A program made the position numbers and the translations under genes. A DNA stretch of 32,905 nt from an uncultured Erythrobacter sp. (lineage in GTDB: Bacteria > Pseudomonadota > Alphaproteobacteria > Sphingomonadales > Sphingomonadaceae), in NCBI GenBank assembly GCA_913061345.1, contig CAJXTZ010000020.1, positions 1 to 32,905 on the forward strand, written 5' to 3'. The notes beneath the pieces are model-generated. The model was not told the origin of the DNA, did not search any database, and saw only the letters and a list, made by a program, of their open reading frames with translations. Below, piece by piece: positions 26,108-32,857 of this stretch; position 1 is the stretch's first letter; the number at the start of each line of letters is the position of its first letter.

Positions 26108-27319
26108 ATGCAACCACTTTCCCAGACAGAGCGCGACCTCGTCGCCGATATCGACCAGCAACGCATGCTCTCGCGCACGCAGGAATGGGCGGCGATCAAT
26201 TCGGGTACCGACAATCTGGATGGTCTTGCGCACATGGCAGAGGTTCTGTCGCAGGCTTTTGCAGCGCTGCCCGGCGAAGTTACCCTGCGAGATCCCGCGC
26301 CGGTTACTGTAGTCGATGCGGCAGGAAACGAGGTGGAGAAATCGCATGGGCAGCATCTTGTCTGCTCCGTACGTCCCGATGCACCGCGGCGTTTCCTGCT
26401 GACCGGCCACATGGATACGGTTTTTCCGGCCAGTCACCCTTTCCAGACGCTGGAATGGCTGGACGATGATATCCTGAACGGCCCGGGCACCGCCGACATG
26501 AAAGGCGGTATAGCGGTAATTGCAGAAGCGCTGATGGCCCTGGAAACCAGCGATGCGGCCGCAAGTATCGGCTATGACGTGATGATCAATTCGGACGAGG
26601 AAACAGGATCGCTGTCGTCCGCCCCGCTGATCGAAGCGTTGGCGCGGGGCAAGATTGCCGCCCTTACCTACGAGCCCAGTGCCCTGCCCGATGGCACGCT
26701 GGCCCACGCGCGCGGCGGTAGCGGGAATTACACGCTCACGTTCACCGGCAAGAGCGCTCATGCGGGGCGTAATCCGGAGGACGGGCGCAACGCCGTTGTG
26801 GCTGCGGCCGATTGCGCTGTGCGCCTGAAGAGCATGCAGCATGGTGACCTGCCCATAAACCCTGCCAAGATCGAAGGCGGCGCCGCCAACAACGTGGTTC
26901 CCGATCACGCGATCCTGCGCTTCAACATTCGGCCCAGGTCGACACGCGCGGCGGAAGAATTTGCCGCCAATCTCGACCACCTGATTGCCACCCTTGCAAA
27001 AGAGCATGATCTGCAGGTGACAATGCACGGCGGTATATCGCGGCCACCCAAACCGGTAGACAGTACTGCCCAGAAACTGTTCGACCTCGTGCGCGATACA
27101 GGAGTGGCGCTGGGTCAGACGATCGCTTGGCAAAGCACCGGGGGTGTGTGCGATGGTAACAATATCGCCGCCAACCACGTGCCCGTTGTGGATACGATGG
27201 GCGTGAGAGGCGGCAAGATCCACTCGCCTGATGAGTTCATGATCGCACCCTCGCTGACAGAACGCGCCCAGCTTTCCGCGATCGTGCTGCATCGGCTTTC
27301 CACGGGAGACACCCTGTGA
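26108..27319 (+). CDS. M20 family hydrolase, carboxypeptidase G2-like, linked to astAB
   Basis: 403 residues from ATG 26108 (an ATG at 26096 adds four). M20 metal site: His101 and Asp103 in TGHMDTV, Asp130 in GTADMKGG, the general base and ligand pair Glu164-Glu165 in SDEET, Glu189 in YEPSALPDG, and the late His in GGKIHSPDEF. The layout, with the dimerisation domain starting near HARGGSGNYTLTFTGKSAHAG, resembles carboxypeptidase G2, which cleaves the amide between an acyl or aryl group and glutamate. Its stop overlaps the astA start (GTGA). This suggests it acts on an arginine-catabolism intermediate, perhaps N-succinylglutamate; that is inference. Confidence 0.88.
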   Translation: MQPLSQTERDLVADIDQQRMLSRTQEWAAINSGTDNLDGLAHMAEVLSQAFAALPGEVTLRDPAPVTVVDAAGNEVEKSHGQHLVCSVRPDAPRRFLLTGHMDTVFPASHPFQTLEWLDDDILNGPGTADMKGGIAVIAEALMALETSDAAASIGYDVMINSDEETGSLSSAPLIEALARGKIAALTYEPSALPDGTLAHARGGSGNYTLTFTGKSAHAGRNPEDGRNAVVAAADCAVRLKSMQHGDLPINPAKIEGGAANNVVPDHAILRFNIRPRSTRAAEEFAANLDHLIATLAKEHDLQVTMHGGISRPPKPVDSTAQKLFDLVRDTGVALGQTIAWQSTGGVCDGNNIAANHVPVVDTMGVRGGKIHSPDEFMIAPSLTERAQLSAIVLHRLSTGDTL

Positions 27320-28329
27320 CTTTCGTGATCCGCCCCGCAGCGATGGACGATCTGCAACATCTTTACGAAATGGCGAAACTGACAGGCGGCGGTTTTACGA
27401 ACCTACCGCCGGACCGCAACGCCCTCACCGGCAAGCTGGAAGGCTCCGAAGCGGCCTTCTCCCGAGCAGGTGACGATATCATGGGCGAGACCTTTGTCCT
27501 GGTATTGGAGAACACCGAGACTGGCGACGTGCGAGGGACCTGCCAACTGTTTACCGCAGTGGGGCATCAGTACCCTTTCTATTCCTACCGTATCGGCATG
27601 TTGACCCAGTATTCAAAGGAACTGGAGCGCACCGTCGCTGCCGAGTTGCTCAGCCTGTGCAACGATCTTGGCGGCACCAGCGAAGTGGGCGGGCTGTTCC
27701 TGCATCCGGGCGAGCGCGCGGGCGGACTTGGCCTGTTGCTGGCGCGCAGCCGCTATCTGTTCATCGCAGCCCACCGTCAGCGCTTTGGCGACCGCATTCT
27801 GGCGGAACTGCGCGGCATCATCGACGAGCGCGGCGGATCGCCTTTCTGGGATGCCATCGGGGGCAAGTTCTTCGGCATGAGTTTCCAGGAAGCGGACGAG
27901 TTCAACGCCATCCACGGCAACCAGTTCATTGCCGACCTGATGCCCAAGCACCCTGTCTATATCGCCATGCTGGACGAAGAAGCGCGCAAGGTGATCGGCC
28001 TGCCCCACCCCAGCGGCCGCGCCGCTATGCGCATGCTGCAAGACGAGGGATATTCCTACCAGGGCTATGTCGACATTTTCGATGGTGGCCCAACCATGCT
28101 GGCCGATACCAACAAGGTGCGCTCCATCGCCGGCGCCCATCATGGCGAAGTGGTGAATGCGACGCTGGAAAAGGGCGAAAAGGCGCTGATCGCAGCAGGC
28201 CAGTTCGCGGATTTCCGTTGCTGCTATGGCGCGCGCGAACTGCGCGGCGATACCGTTGCCATCGATGCACAGGCGGCAGAGCTACTGCGAGTTGGCAAAG
28301 GCGACAGCGTGTGGAGCATTGCGCGATGA
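27316..28329 (+). CDS. astA: Arginine N-succinyltransferase
   Basis: 337 residues, the usual AstA length. It transfers succinyl from succinyl-CoA to the alpha-amino group of arginine, the first step of the ammonia-producing AST pathway. The fold is GNAT-like: FVIRPAAMDDLQHLYEMAKLTGGGFTNLP at the N-terminus, then FYSYRIGMLTQYSKEL, SEVGGLFLHPGERAGGLG (CoA-binding region), PFWDAIGGKFFGMSFQEAD, and FDGGPTMLADTNKVRSIAGA, all typical of AstA. GTG start overlapping the hydrolase stop; its own stop overlaps the astB start (ATGA). The three genes are translationally coupled. Confidence 0.95.
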   Translation: MTFVIRPAAMDDLQHLYEMAKLTGGGFTNLPPDRNALTGKLEGSEAAFSRAGDDIMGETFVLVLENTETGDVRGTCQLFTAVGHQYPFYSYRIGMLTQYSKELERTVAAELLSLCNDLGGTSEVGGLFLHPGERAGGLGLLLARSRYLFIAAHRQRFGDRILAELRGIIDERGGSPFWDAIGGKFFGMSFQEADEFNAIHGNQFIADLMPKHPVYIAMLDEEARKVIGLPHPSGRAAMRMLQDEGYSYQGYVDIFDGGPTMLADTNKVRSIAGAHHGEVVNATLEKGEKALIAAGQFADFRCCYGARELRGDTVAIDAQAAELLRVGKGDSVWSIAR

Positions 28330-29576
28330 GCTTGCAGGAGATCAACTTCGACGGGATCGTCGGCCCAAGCCACAATTATGCAGGCCTCAGCCTGGGCAAC
28401 CTGGCCGCGACCAAGAATGCGGGCGCCACCGCTTATCCCCGCGCCGCCGCCTTGCAAGGCATCGCCAAGATGAAGGCGAATATGGCGATGGGTCTGGCGC
28501 AGGGTTTTCTGCTGCCTTTGCCGCGCCCCAACACGCTATGGCTGAACGAGATCGTCGTCGATGAAACGACCGACCGCGCGCTTATAGCGGCAGGCTGGTC
28601 CGCCAGTTCCATGTGGACGGCCAATGCCGCGACGGTCAGCCCAGCGCCGGACACCGCAAACGGTAAATGTCGGATGACGGTCGCGAATCTCGTCAGTATG
28701 CCGCATCGCAGCCACGAATGGCCCGATACGCACCGACAGCTGTCCCTCGTGTTTGCCGATAGCGATCACTTCGAGGTGTATCACCCCGTCCCCTTCTGCT
28801 TCGGCGACGAAGGCGCGGCCAATCACATGCGCTTTTGCGAAGCGCATGACGCACCCGGGGTGGAAGTCTTCGTCTACGGCAAGACCGGCGGCAAGTTTCC
28901 TGCCCGCCAGAACGAGCAGGCCAGCAGGGCAGTAGCGCGCCGTCACGCCCTAGATCCCGAGCGTTGCGTGTTTATCGAACAGAACCCCGATGCCATTGCG
29001 GCAGGCGCTTTTCACAATGACGTGGTGGCTGTCTCCAACCAGCGTGTGCTTTTTACCCATCAATCGGCCTTTGCCGATCAACAGGCGGCCTATTCGGCCA
29101 TTCGGAAGAGTTTCCCTGCTCTAGAGATCGTGGAAGTGCCTGCGGACCGCGTCAGCCTGGAGGACGCGATCACCTCTTACCTGTTCAACGCGCAACTGCT
29201 CATGCCCCCCGGCGGCGAGATGACGCTGGTGGTGCCGGAGGAATGCCGCGACAATTCCAATGTGTGGAGCTGGTTGCAGGACATGCTGGCAGGTAATGGG
29301 CCGATCCGTCACGTGAACGTTGTGGATGTTCGCCAGTCCATGGCCAATGGTGGCGGCCCCGCCTGCCTGCGCCTTCGCGTTGTGGCCGATCCTGCGACTG
29401 TAGATCAGCGCTTCATGCTGGATGAAGCTAAGGCCCAGCGAATGGAAGCCATCGTGGCCGAATACTGGCCCGAAAGCATAGACCCTTCGCAGGTTGGCGC
29501 TGAGAGACTTGCACAGCAGGTTCGAACAGCACGTAGCAAATTACTGGAAACGTTGGACATCACCGAATTGGCGTAG
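28326..29576 (+). CDS. astB: N-succinylarginine dihydrolase
   Basis: 416 residues. It hydrolyses N2-succinylarginine to N2-succinylornithine, CO2 and two ammonia, the second AST step. The fold is that of the amidinotransferase superfamily. The catalytic Cys347 is in NGGGPACLRLRVV, the His in AGAFHNDVVAVSN, and the Glu in CFGDEGAANHMRFC. The start INFDGIVGPSHNYAGLSLGN is a hallmark of AstB. ATG at 28326 overlaps astA by 4 bases. astC, astD and astE are not in the window. No clear terminator follows before the next gene. Confidence 0.96.
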   Translation: MSLQEINFDGIVGPSHNYAGLSLGNLAATKNAGATAYPRAAALQGIAKMKANMAMGLAQGFLLPLPRPNTLWLNEIVVDETTDRALIAAGWSASSMWTANAATVSPAPDTANGKCRMTVANLVSMPHRSHEWPDTHRQLSLVFADSDHFEVYHPVPFCFGDEGAANHMRFCEAHDAPGVEVFVYGKTGGKFPARQNEQASRAVARRHALDPERCVFIEQNPDAIAAGAFHNDVVAVSNQRVLFTHQSAFADQQAAYSAIRKSFPALEIVEVPADRVSLEDAITSYLFNAQLLMPPGGEMTLVVPEECRDNSNVWSWLQDMLAGNGPIRHVNVVDVRQSMANGGGPACLRLRVVADPATVDQRFMLDEAKAQRMEAIVAEYWPESIDPSQVGAERLAQQVRTARSKLLETLDITELA

Positions 29577-29648
29577 TGATCGACCAACCTGTCGGTTTGC
29601 CTTACACATCCTCCTTCCTTAACCATAGAAATCGCGGAACTGCGGCAC

Positions 29649-29664
29649 TGGCACAGTGTTTGCA
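29649..29664 (+). promoter_or_regulatory. Sigma-54 (RpoN) type -24/-12 promoter
   Basis: TGGCACA, four bases (GTGT), TTGCA. The GG at 29650-29651 and the GC at 29662-29663 are 12 bases apart, exactly the RpoN spacing, and the elements match the consensus TGGCAC-N5-TTGCW. A start site about 12 bases further on (near 29675) would give a leader of about 16 bases that still contains the AAGAGAGG ribosome-binding site. No activator site was identified. Confidence 0.5.
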
Positions 29665-29690
29665 TTAGTGAAGGTTAAGAGAGGTAACTG

Positions 29691-29942
29691 ATGCTCAAGA
29701 AGATTTCCCGCCTGTTTGTGATCAAGACCCGTTGGGAAGCCTATCTGATTATCTTTGCCCTGGCGTTGGGCGCTATGGAGCGCGGCAGCCAGTATCTTGA
29801 TCGCTTCCCCGGCTGGGGTGGCTGGCTGCTGATGGCGGCCTGCAGCGGCGCGGTGTTCCTTGGCGGTGCGAAAATCCTCGACTGCCTGAATTACGAGCGT
29901 GCCGAGAAGGAAGCCAGCAAGGTTTTCGCGGAAAAAACCTAG
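29691..29942 (+). CDS. Small membrane protein of unknown function
   Basis: 83 residues. Two hydrophobic stretches at about 18-28 (YLIIFALALGA) and 44-60 (WLLMAACSGAVFLGG) suggest two membrane segments, with a basic N-terminus (MLKKISRLFVIKTRWEAY) and a charged tail (ERAEKEASKVFAEKT). The loop MERGSQYLDRFPGWGGW is Trp/Gly-rich. I do not recognise a named family. AGAGAGG lies about 6 bases before the ATG, which supports real expression. It is 114 bp after astB and has its own sigma-54-like promoter candidate, so its regulation may differ from the ast genes. Confidence 0.8.
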   Translation: MLKKISRLFVIKTRWEAYLIIFALALGAMERGSQYLDRFPGWGGWLLMAACSGAVFLGGAKILDCLNYERAEKEASKVFAEKT

Positions 29943-29978
29943 GAACCGGATCATCGGACATAGCTGAATGAGAGAAAG

Positions 29979-30004
29979 GTGGGGGTTTCTGCTGCTAGCT
30001 ACCC
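29979..30004. repeat. 26-bp direct repeat, copy 1
   Basis: The sequence GTGGGGGTTTCTGC...TAGCTACCC is repeated at 30076-30101 with one difference (C for T in the middle). The minus strand can fold GGGT/ACCC around an AGCTAGC-containing loop. Between the copies is a perfect 7-bp hairpin, GACCGTC-GA-GACGGTC (30030-30045). Confidence 0.8.
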
Positions 30005-30075
30005 GCCATTCCTGAAGGTTTGGAGAGAGGACCGTCGAGACGGTCGATCGCAAAGTCCACCAAATCGGGAAATGA

Positions 30076-30101
30076 GTGGGGGTTTCTGTTGCTAGCTACC
30101 C
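30076..30101. repeat. 26-bp direct repeat, copy 2, at the ssrA 3' end
   Basis: 25 of 26 bases match copy 1, 97 bp away. On the minus strand it forms GGGGGT/ACCCCC (6 bp) around a 14-base loop. It coincides with the expected 3' end of the coding piece of the tmRNA, so it is probably part of, or just behind, that RNA. Confidence 0.8.
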
Positions 30102-30418
30102 CCGGAGCCCCGGAATCCGTTCTGTTGCCCGGTCGGTCCAACCGCGCTTTAGCTTTGTAAATTCAGTCCGTTAGGACATCAAATTACGCAGCGATTGCGA
30201 GTGCTTCGTTATCGTTGGCACTTGTGTGTTTTGAACAGTTTTACGGGTTACTCAGCCCGAGCAAAAACACCGTCTTTCAGCACACGTCGATCCTGGTTCG
30301 GCCCCATCAGGACTGGCGACAGATCGCCAATTTTGGTGGAGCCGCCGGGTACTGCCCCCGGGTCCGCTGTACCTATTGCACGGCGCAATTTATCGCCATA
30401 GCCCGCCGAAGCGAGCAG
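30080..30418 (-). ncRNA. ssrA: Circularly permuted two-piece tmRNA (alpha-tmRNA)
   Basis: Order on the minus strand: acceptor piece (about 30416 to 30334), intervening loop (30333-30306), coding piece (30305 to about 30080). The acceptor piece ends CGGCTCC-A-CCA with CCA encoded. The coding piece starts GGGGCCG, which pairs with CGGCTCC over 7 bp, including the G3-U70 pair that AlaRS needs. The intervening loop has a TGGCGA/TCGCCA hairpin. The tag frame at 30219-30184 reads GCC AAC GAT AAC GAA GCA CTC GCA ATC GCT GCG TAA, i.e. ANDNEALAIAA, a typical degradation tag. An H-type pseudoknot (CTC/GAG interleaved with GGG/CCC, 30245-30261) lies between the 5' end and the tag. Outer ends are estimates. 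It rescues stalled ribosomes with SmpB. Confidence 0.93.
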
Positions 30419-30422
30419 ACCC

Positions 30423-30450
30423 GATATAGACCGCACTCGCTTAATGTGAA
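30423..30450 (-). promoter_or_regulatory. Candidate ssrA promoter
   Basis: On the minus strand: TTCACA (30450-30445), 16 bases, TATATC (30428-30423). A start about 7 bases on would be near 30416, giving an acceptor piece of about 83 nt, a sensible length for two-piece tmRNAs. It lies between the mscL stop and ssrA. The match to consensus is only moderate. Confidence 0.45.
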
Positions 30451-30472
30451 GTGTATCGCGATATTTTTCAGG

Positions 30473-30976
30473 TTAGGCCGTTGGCGTTTGCCCCGCAGCA
30501 TCGTGGTTTTGTGATTTGTCGCCGGTGCGTAATTCGGCGAGGATTTTCTTCAGTACATCGAGTTCCGGATTGGTCGGCACATCGTCGCTTTTTGAACTAT
30601 CTTCCGTTTCCGCCTGCTTTGCCTGCATTTCCTCTGTCACACGATTGAGACCGCGAACCATGAGAAACAGCGCAACTGCCACGATGAGGAAATTGATAAC
30701 CGCCGTTATCAGTGCGCCATAACCAAGCATCGCAACGCCAGCTTCCTTCAACTCGGCGTAATTGGTCGTCGAACCGTCATATCCTTCGGGGACAGGGCCC
30801 AGCAGCAGGAACCAGTTGGAAAAGTCGATCTCGCCGAAAATCCAGCCGATCAACGGCATGATGACAGCGTCCGTAACCTGTGTCACGATACCGCTGAACG
30901 CCGCACCGATCACCACGCCCACGGCCAGATCGACCACGTTCCCGCGCGCGATGAATTTCTTGAACTCCTTGAGCAT
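30473..30976 (-). CDS. mscL: Large-conductance mechanosensitive channel MscL
   Basis: 167 residues. A homo-pentameric inner-membrane pore that opens under membrane tension and protects against osmotic downshock. The N-terminal LKEFKKFIARGNVVDLAVGV and the first helix VVIGAAFSGIVTQVTDAVIMP carry the MscL signature, with Gly-rich pore lining. The second helix is GALITAVINFLIVAVALFLMV. The loop (FSNWFLLLGPVPEGYDGS) is periplasmic. The hydrophilic tail is longer than in E. coli MscL (136 residues). The ATG at 30976 was chosen because AGGAGG stands 7 bases before it and the family starts here; upstream frame is not MscL-like. Divergent from lemA, and immediately upstream of ssrA on the same strand. 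Confidence 0.95.
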   Translation of the reverse strand: MLKEFKKFIARGNVVDLAVGVVIGAAFSGIVTQVTDAVIMPLIGWIFGEIDFSNWFLLLGPVPEGYDGSTTNYAELKEAGVAMLGYGALITAVINFLIVAVALFLMVRGLNRVTEEMQAKQAETEDSSKSDDVPTNPELDVLKKILAELRTGDKSQNHDAAGQTPTA

Positions 30977-31053
30977 GGGCGCCCTCCTATTCACTAACAC
31001 CAGAACGTCGCTTTGAAACGGCAGCCGGTGGAAATGCAAGGCCCGAACATGTC

Positions 31054-31081
31054 TTGTATGCAGTCTCCGCCGTGCTATATC
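31054..31081 (+). promoter_or_regulatory. Candidate promoter of the lemA operon
   Basis: TTGTAT (31054-31059), 16 bases, TATATC (31076-31081), in the 140-bp gap between mscL and lemA. The -10 is the same TATATC as the ssrA candidate. The leader would be about 30 bases and contains TGGAGGG before the ATG. The match is moderate. Confidence 0.4.
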
Positions 31082-31116
31082 AGCAATACACCAAGTTTTC
31101 TGGAGGGTTCACGGGT

Positions 31117-31722
31117 ATGTTCACACGTCTGGCCAAGGCGGCCGCTCTTATCGTCGGCGCGATTTCGCTGGCGTCCTGCGGCATCAATTCGGTGCCTGCT
31201 GCGGAAGAAACCGCAAAGGCCAAGTGGGCCGACGTGGAGGCACAGTTCCAGCGCCGCGCCAACCTGATCCCTAATCTGCAGGAAATCGTAATGAGCTCCG
31301 CAGAGCAAGAACGAGAGACGTTGAACGCGGTGATCGAGGCGCGCGCTTCGGCCACTCGCCCCGAAGTCCAACTGGATGAGGGCGATCTGAACGATCCCGC
31401 CGCCATGCAACAATTCAGTCAGGCACAAAATCAGCTCGGTGGCGCGCTGTCGCGCCTGCTGGTCTCGGTGGAGCGCTACCCTGAACTGAAAAGTCAGGAC
31501 AATTTCGGTCGCTTCATGACCCAGTATGAAGGGACGGAAAACCGCATTGCCGTGGCCATCCGTGACTATAACGAGGCGGTGCGCCAGTATAACACCACGA
31601 TCCGCACCTTCCCCGACACCATCGGTGCGAACATCATCCACGGCGCAGAACCCATGGTTCCCTACGAAGCTGCGACCGAGGGCGCCGAAGTCGCCCCTGA
31701 TCTCGACATGCGCGGCGAGTGA
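31117..31722 (+). CDS. lemA: LemA family lipoprotein
   Basis: 201 residues. The start MFTRLAKAAALIVGAISLAS is a signal with lipobox (LASC, Cys21). LemA domain: AKWADVEAQFQRRANLIPNL, ALSRLLVSVERYPELKSQ, RIAVAIRDYNEAVRQYNTTI and the end RTFPDTIGANIIHGAEPM are the family's conserved helices. The function of LemA proteins is poorly known. The ATG at 31117 was chosen because TGGAGGG lies about 10 bases before it and because it starts directly at the signal; an in-frame ATG at 31054 is unsupported. Its TGA overlaps the next GTG (GTGA). LemA is often next to TPM-domain genes, as here. Confidence 0.92.
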   Translation: MFTRLAKAAALIVGAISLASCGINSVPAAEETAKAKWADVEAQFQRRANLIPNLQEIVMSSAEQERETLNAVIEARASATRPEVQLDEGDLNDPAAMQQFSQAQNQLGGALSRLLVSVERYPELKSQDNFGRFMTQYEGTENRIAVAIRDYNEAVRQYNTTIRTFPDTIGANIIHGAEPMVPYEAATEGAEVAPDLDMRGE

Positions 31723-32276
31723 AGCTCATTGCGATCCTCATCGCCGTCTTTTTTCTTAACGCGTGCGAAGCGCAGGAAGCGGAGGCGGAGAGTACGGCCT
31801 TTCCGTATTTTTCCGAGGAAGGTGGACGTGTGCGGGATAATGCCAACTTGCTGAGCGAAGCGTTCGAGGCGAGGCTCATCGCTCGATTGGATGCGGCGCA
31901 AGAACGCTATGGCCAGCAGATGGCTGTCGTTACGGTGCCGTCTCTGAACGGATATTCGATTGACGATTTTTCGTTGGCCTATGCAAATGCGTGGCGCTTG
32001 GGAAATGCTAAGAGGAATGACGGCATCATGATGCTGGTTGCGCCGAATGAGCGCGAGGTTCGCATTGAGATCGGTCTTGGCCTCGAAGCCAACTTTCCCG
32101 ACGACTTTTGTGAAGAAGTGCTCGACAGCCAGATTCTACCAGCATTCGAGGCAGGCGAGTATGAGAAGGGAATTGCTTCGGGAACAAGCGCCCTGATCGA
32201 GCGCATGCGCGCTTATCCCTCTATGCCTACGAACGATAACGACGCACGATCTACACGTACAAAGGACGCGGCTTAA
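31719..32276 (+). CDS. TPM-domain lipoprotein (YgcG-like)
   Basis: 185 residues from a GTG overlapping the lemA stop. MKLIAILIAVFFLNAC has a lipobox (LNAC, Cys16). The TPM domain covers about 35-165: GGRVRDNANLLSEAFEARL, QQMAVVTVPSLNGYSIDDF, ANAWRLGNAKRNDGIMMLVAPNERE and IGLGLEANFPDDFCEEVL. The NDG(I)MLLVAP and glycine-rich G(L/Y)GLEA pieces are conserved in the family. It ends with a polar tail (SMPTNDNDARSTRTKDAA) and no membrane helix, unlike typical YgcG proteins. Its TAA shares one base with the next gene's ATG. Function unknown. Confidence 0.88.
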   Translation: MKLIAILIAVFFLNACEAQEAEAESTAFPYFSEEGGRVRDNANLLSEAFEARLIARLDAAQERYGQQMAVVTVPSLNGYSIDDFSLAYANAWRLGNAKRNDGIMMLVAPNEREVRIEIGLGLEANFPDDFCEEVLDSQILPAFEAGEYEKGIASGTSALIERMRAYPSMPTNDNDARSTRTKDAA

Positions 32277-32857
32277 TGCGCTCTTTAATTACCTTGATTG
32301 GCTTGCTTTGGTTGGCGTTGGCCAATCCCGCCGCTGCCCAGCCCACCTTCCCCGAGCGTGGCACCGCGCCGGTGGTGGATGCTGCCAACGTCATTGACGA
32401 GGCGACAGAGGCGCGGCTGACGCAGCAGCTTGACGAGTTCGAGGAGCGCAACCAGCGGCAATTCGTAGTGGCGACAGTCCCTACATTGGATGACCACGAC
32501 ATAGCTGATTACGGCTACCAGTTGGGCCGCGAATGGGGCCTTGGCGATACAGAGAACAATGATGGCATCATACTGCTCGTTGCTCCGAACGAGCGGAGGA
32601 TGCGGGTTGAGGTGGGCTATGGCCTTGAAGCGATCATTCCCGATGGGCTGGCCTATGAATACGTGGAAGGCATGAAACCCTATTTCCGCGATGGCGACTA
32701 TTCCGCCGGGATCGAGTGGGGTGCAAATCAGATCATCCAGCAGCTTGAACTTCCTCCGGAAGAGGCCGCGCAAGTGGCACAGCAGGCCAGTCAGCAGCGC
32801 GAGAGCCAAGGCGGCTTCCCGATCGGAACGCTGATCTGGCTGGGCTTCATATTCTTC
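32276..32857 (+). CDS. Second TPM-domain protein, 3' end cut off
   Basis: At least 194 residues; the sequence is truncated by the adapter at 32858. MRSLITLIGLLWLALANPAA and AQ form a signal peptide. The TPM domain follows: RGTAPVVDAANVIDEATEAR, RQFVVATVPTLDDHDIADYG, NNDGIILLVAPNERRMRVEVG, YGLEAIIPDGLAYEYVEGM. A helical Gln/Glu-rich stretch then leads to a hydrophobic segment (FPIGTLIWLGFIFF) that is probably the start of the membrane part usual in this family. Residues after Phe194 (LSLIHISEPTRL) are translated adapter, not protein. It overlaps the previous gene by one base. It is related to the first TPM gene, so the pair probably arose by duplication. Confidence 0.9.

Noticed and set aside
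27657..29576. Long upstream extension of astB into astA sequence
   Set aside because: The extension is astA read out of frame; the AstB start INFDGIVGPSHNYAGLS follows the ATG at 28326.
30195..30514. Short open frames around 30.2-30.5 kb
   Set aside because: They lie inside the permuted tmRNA gene and show no protein features.
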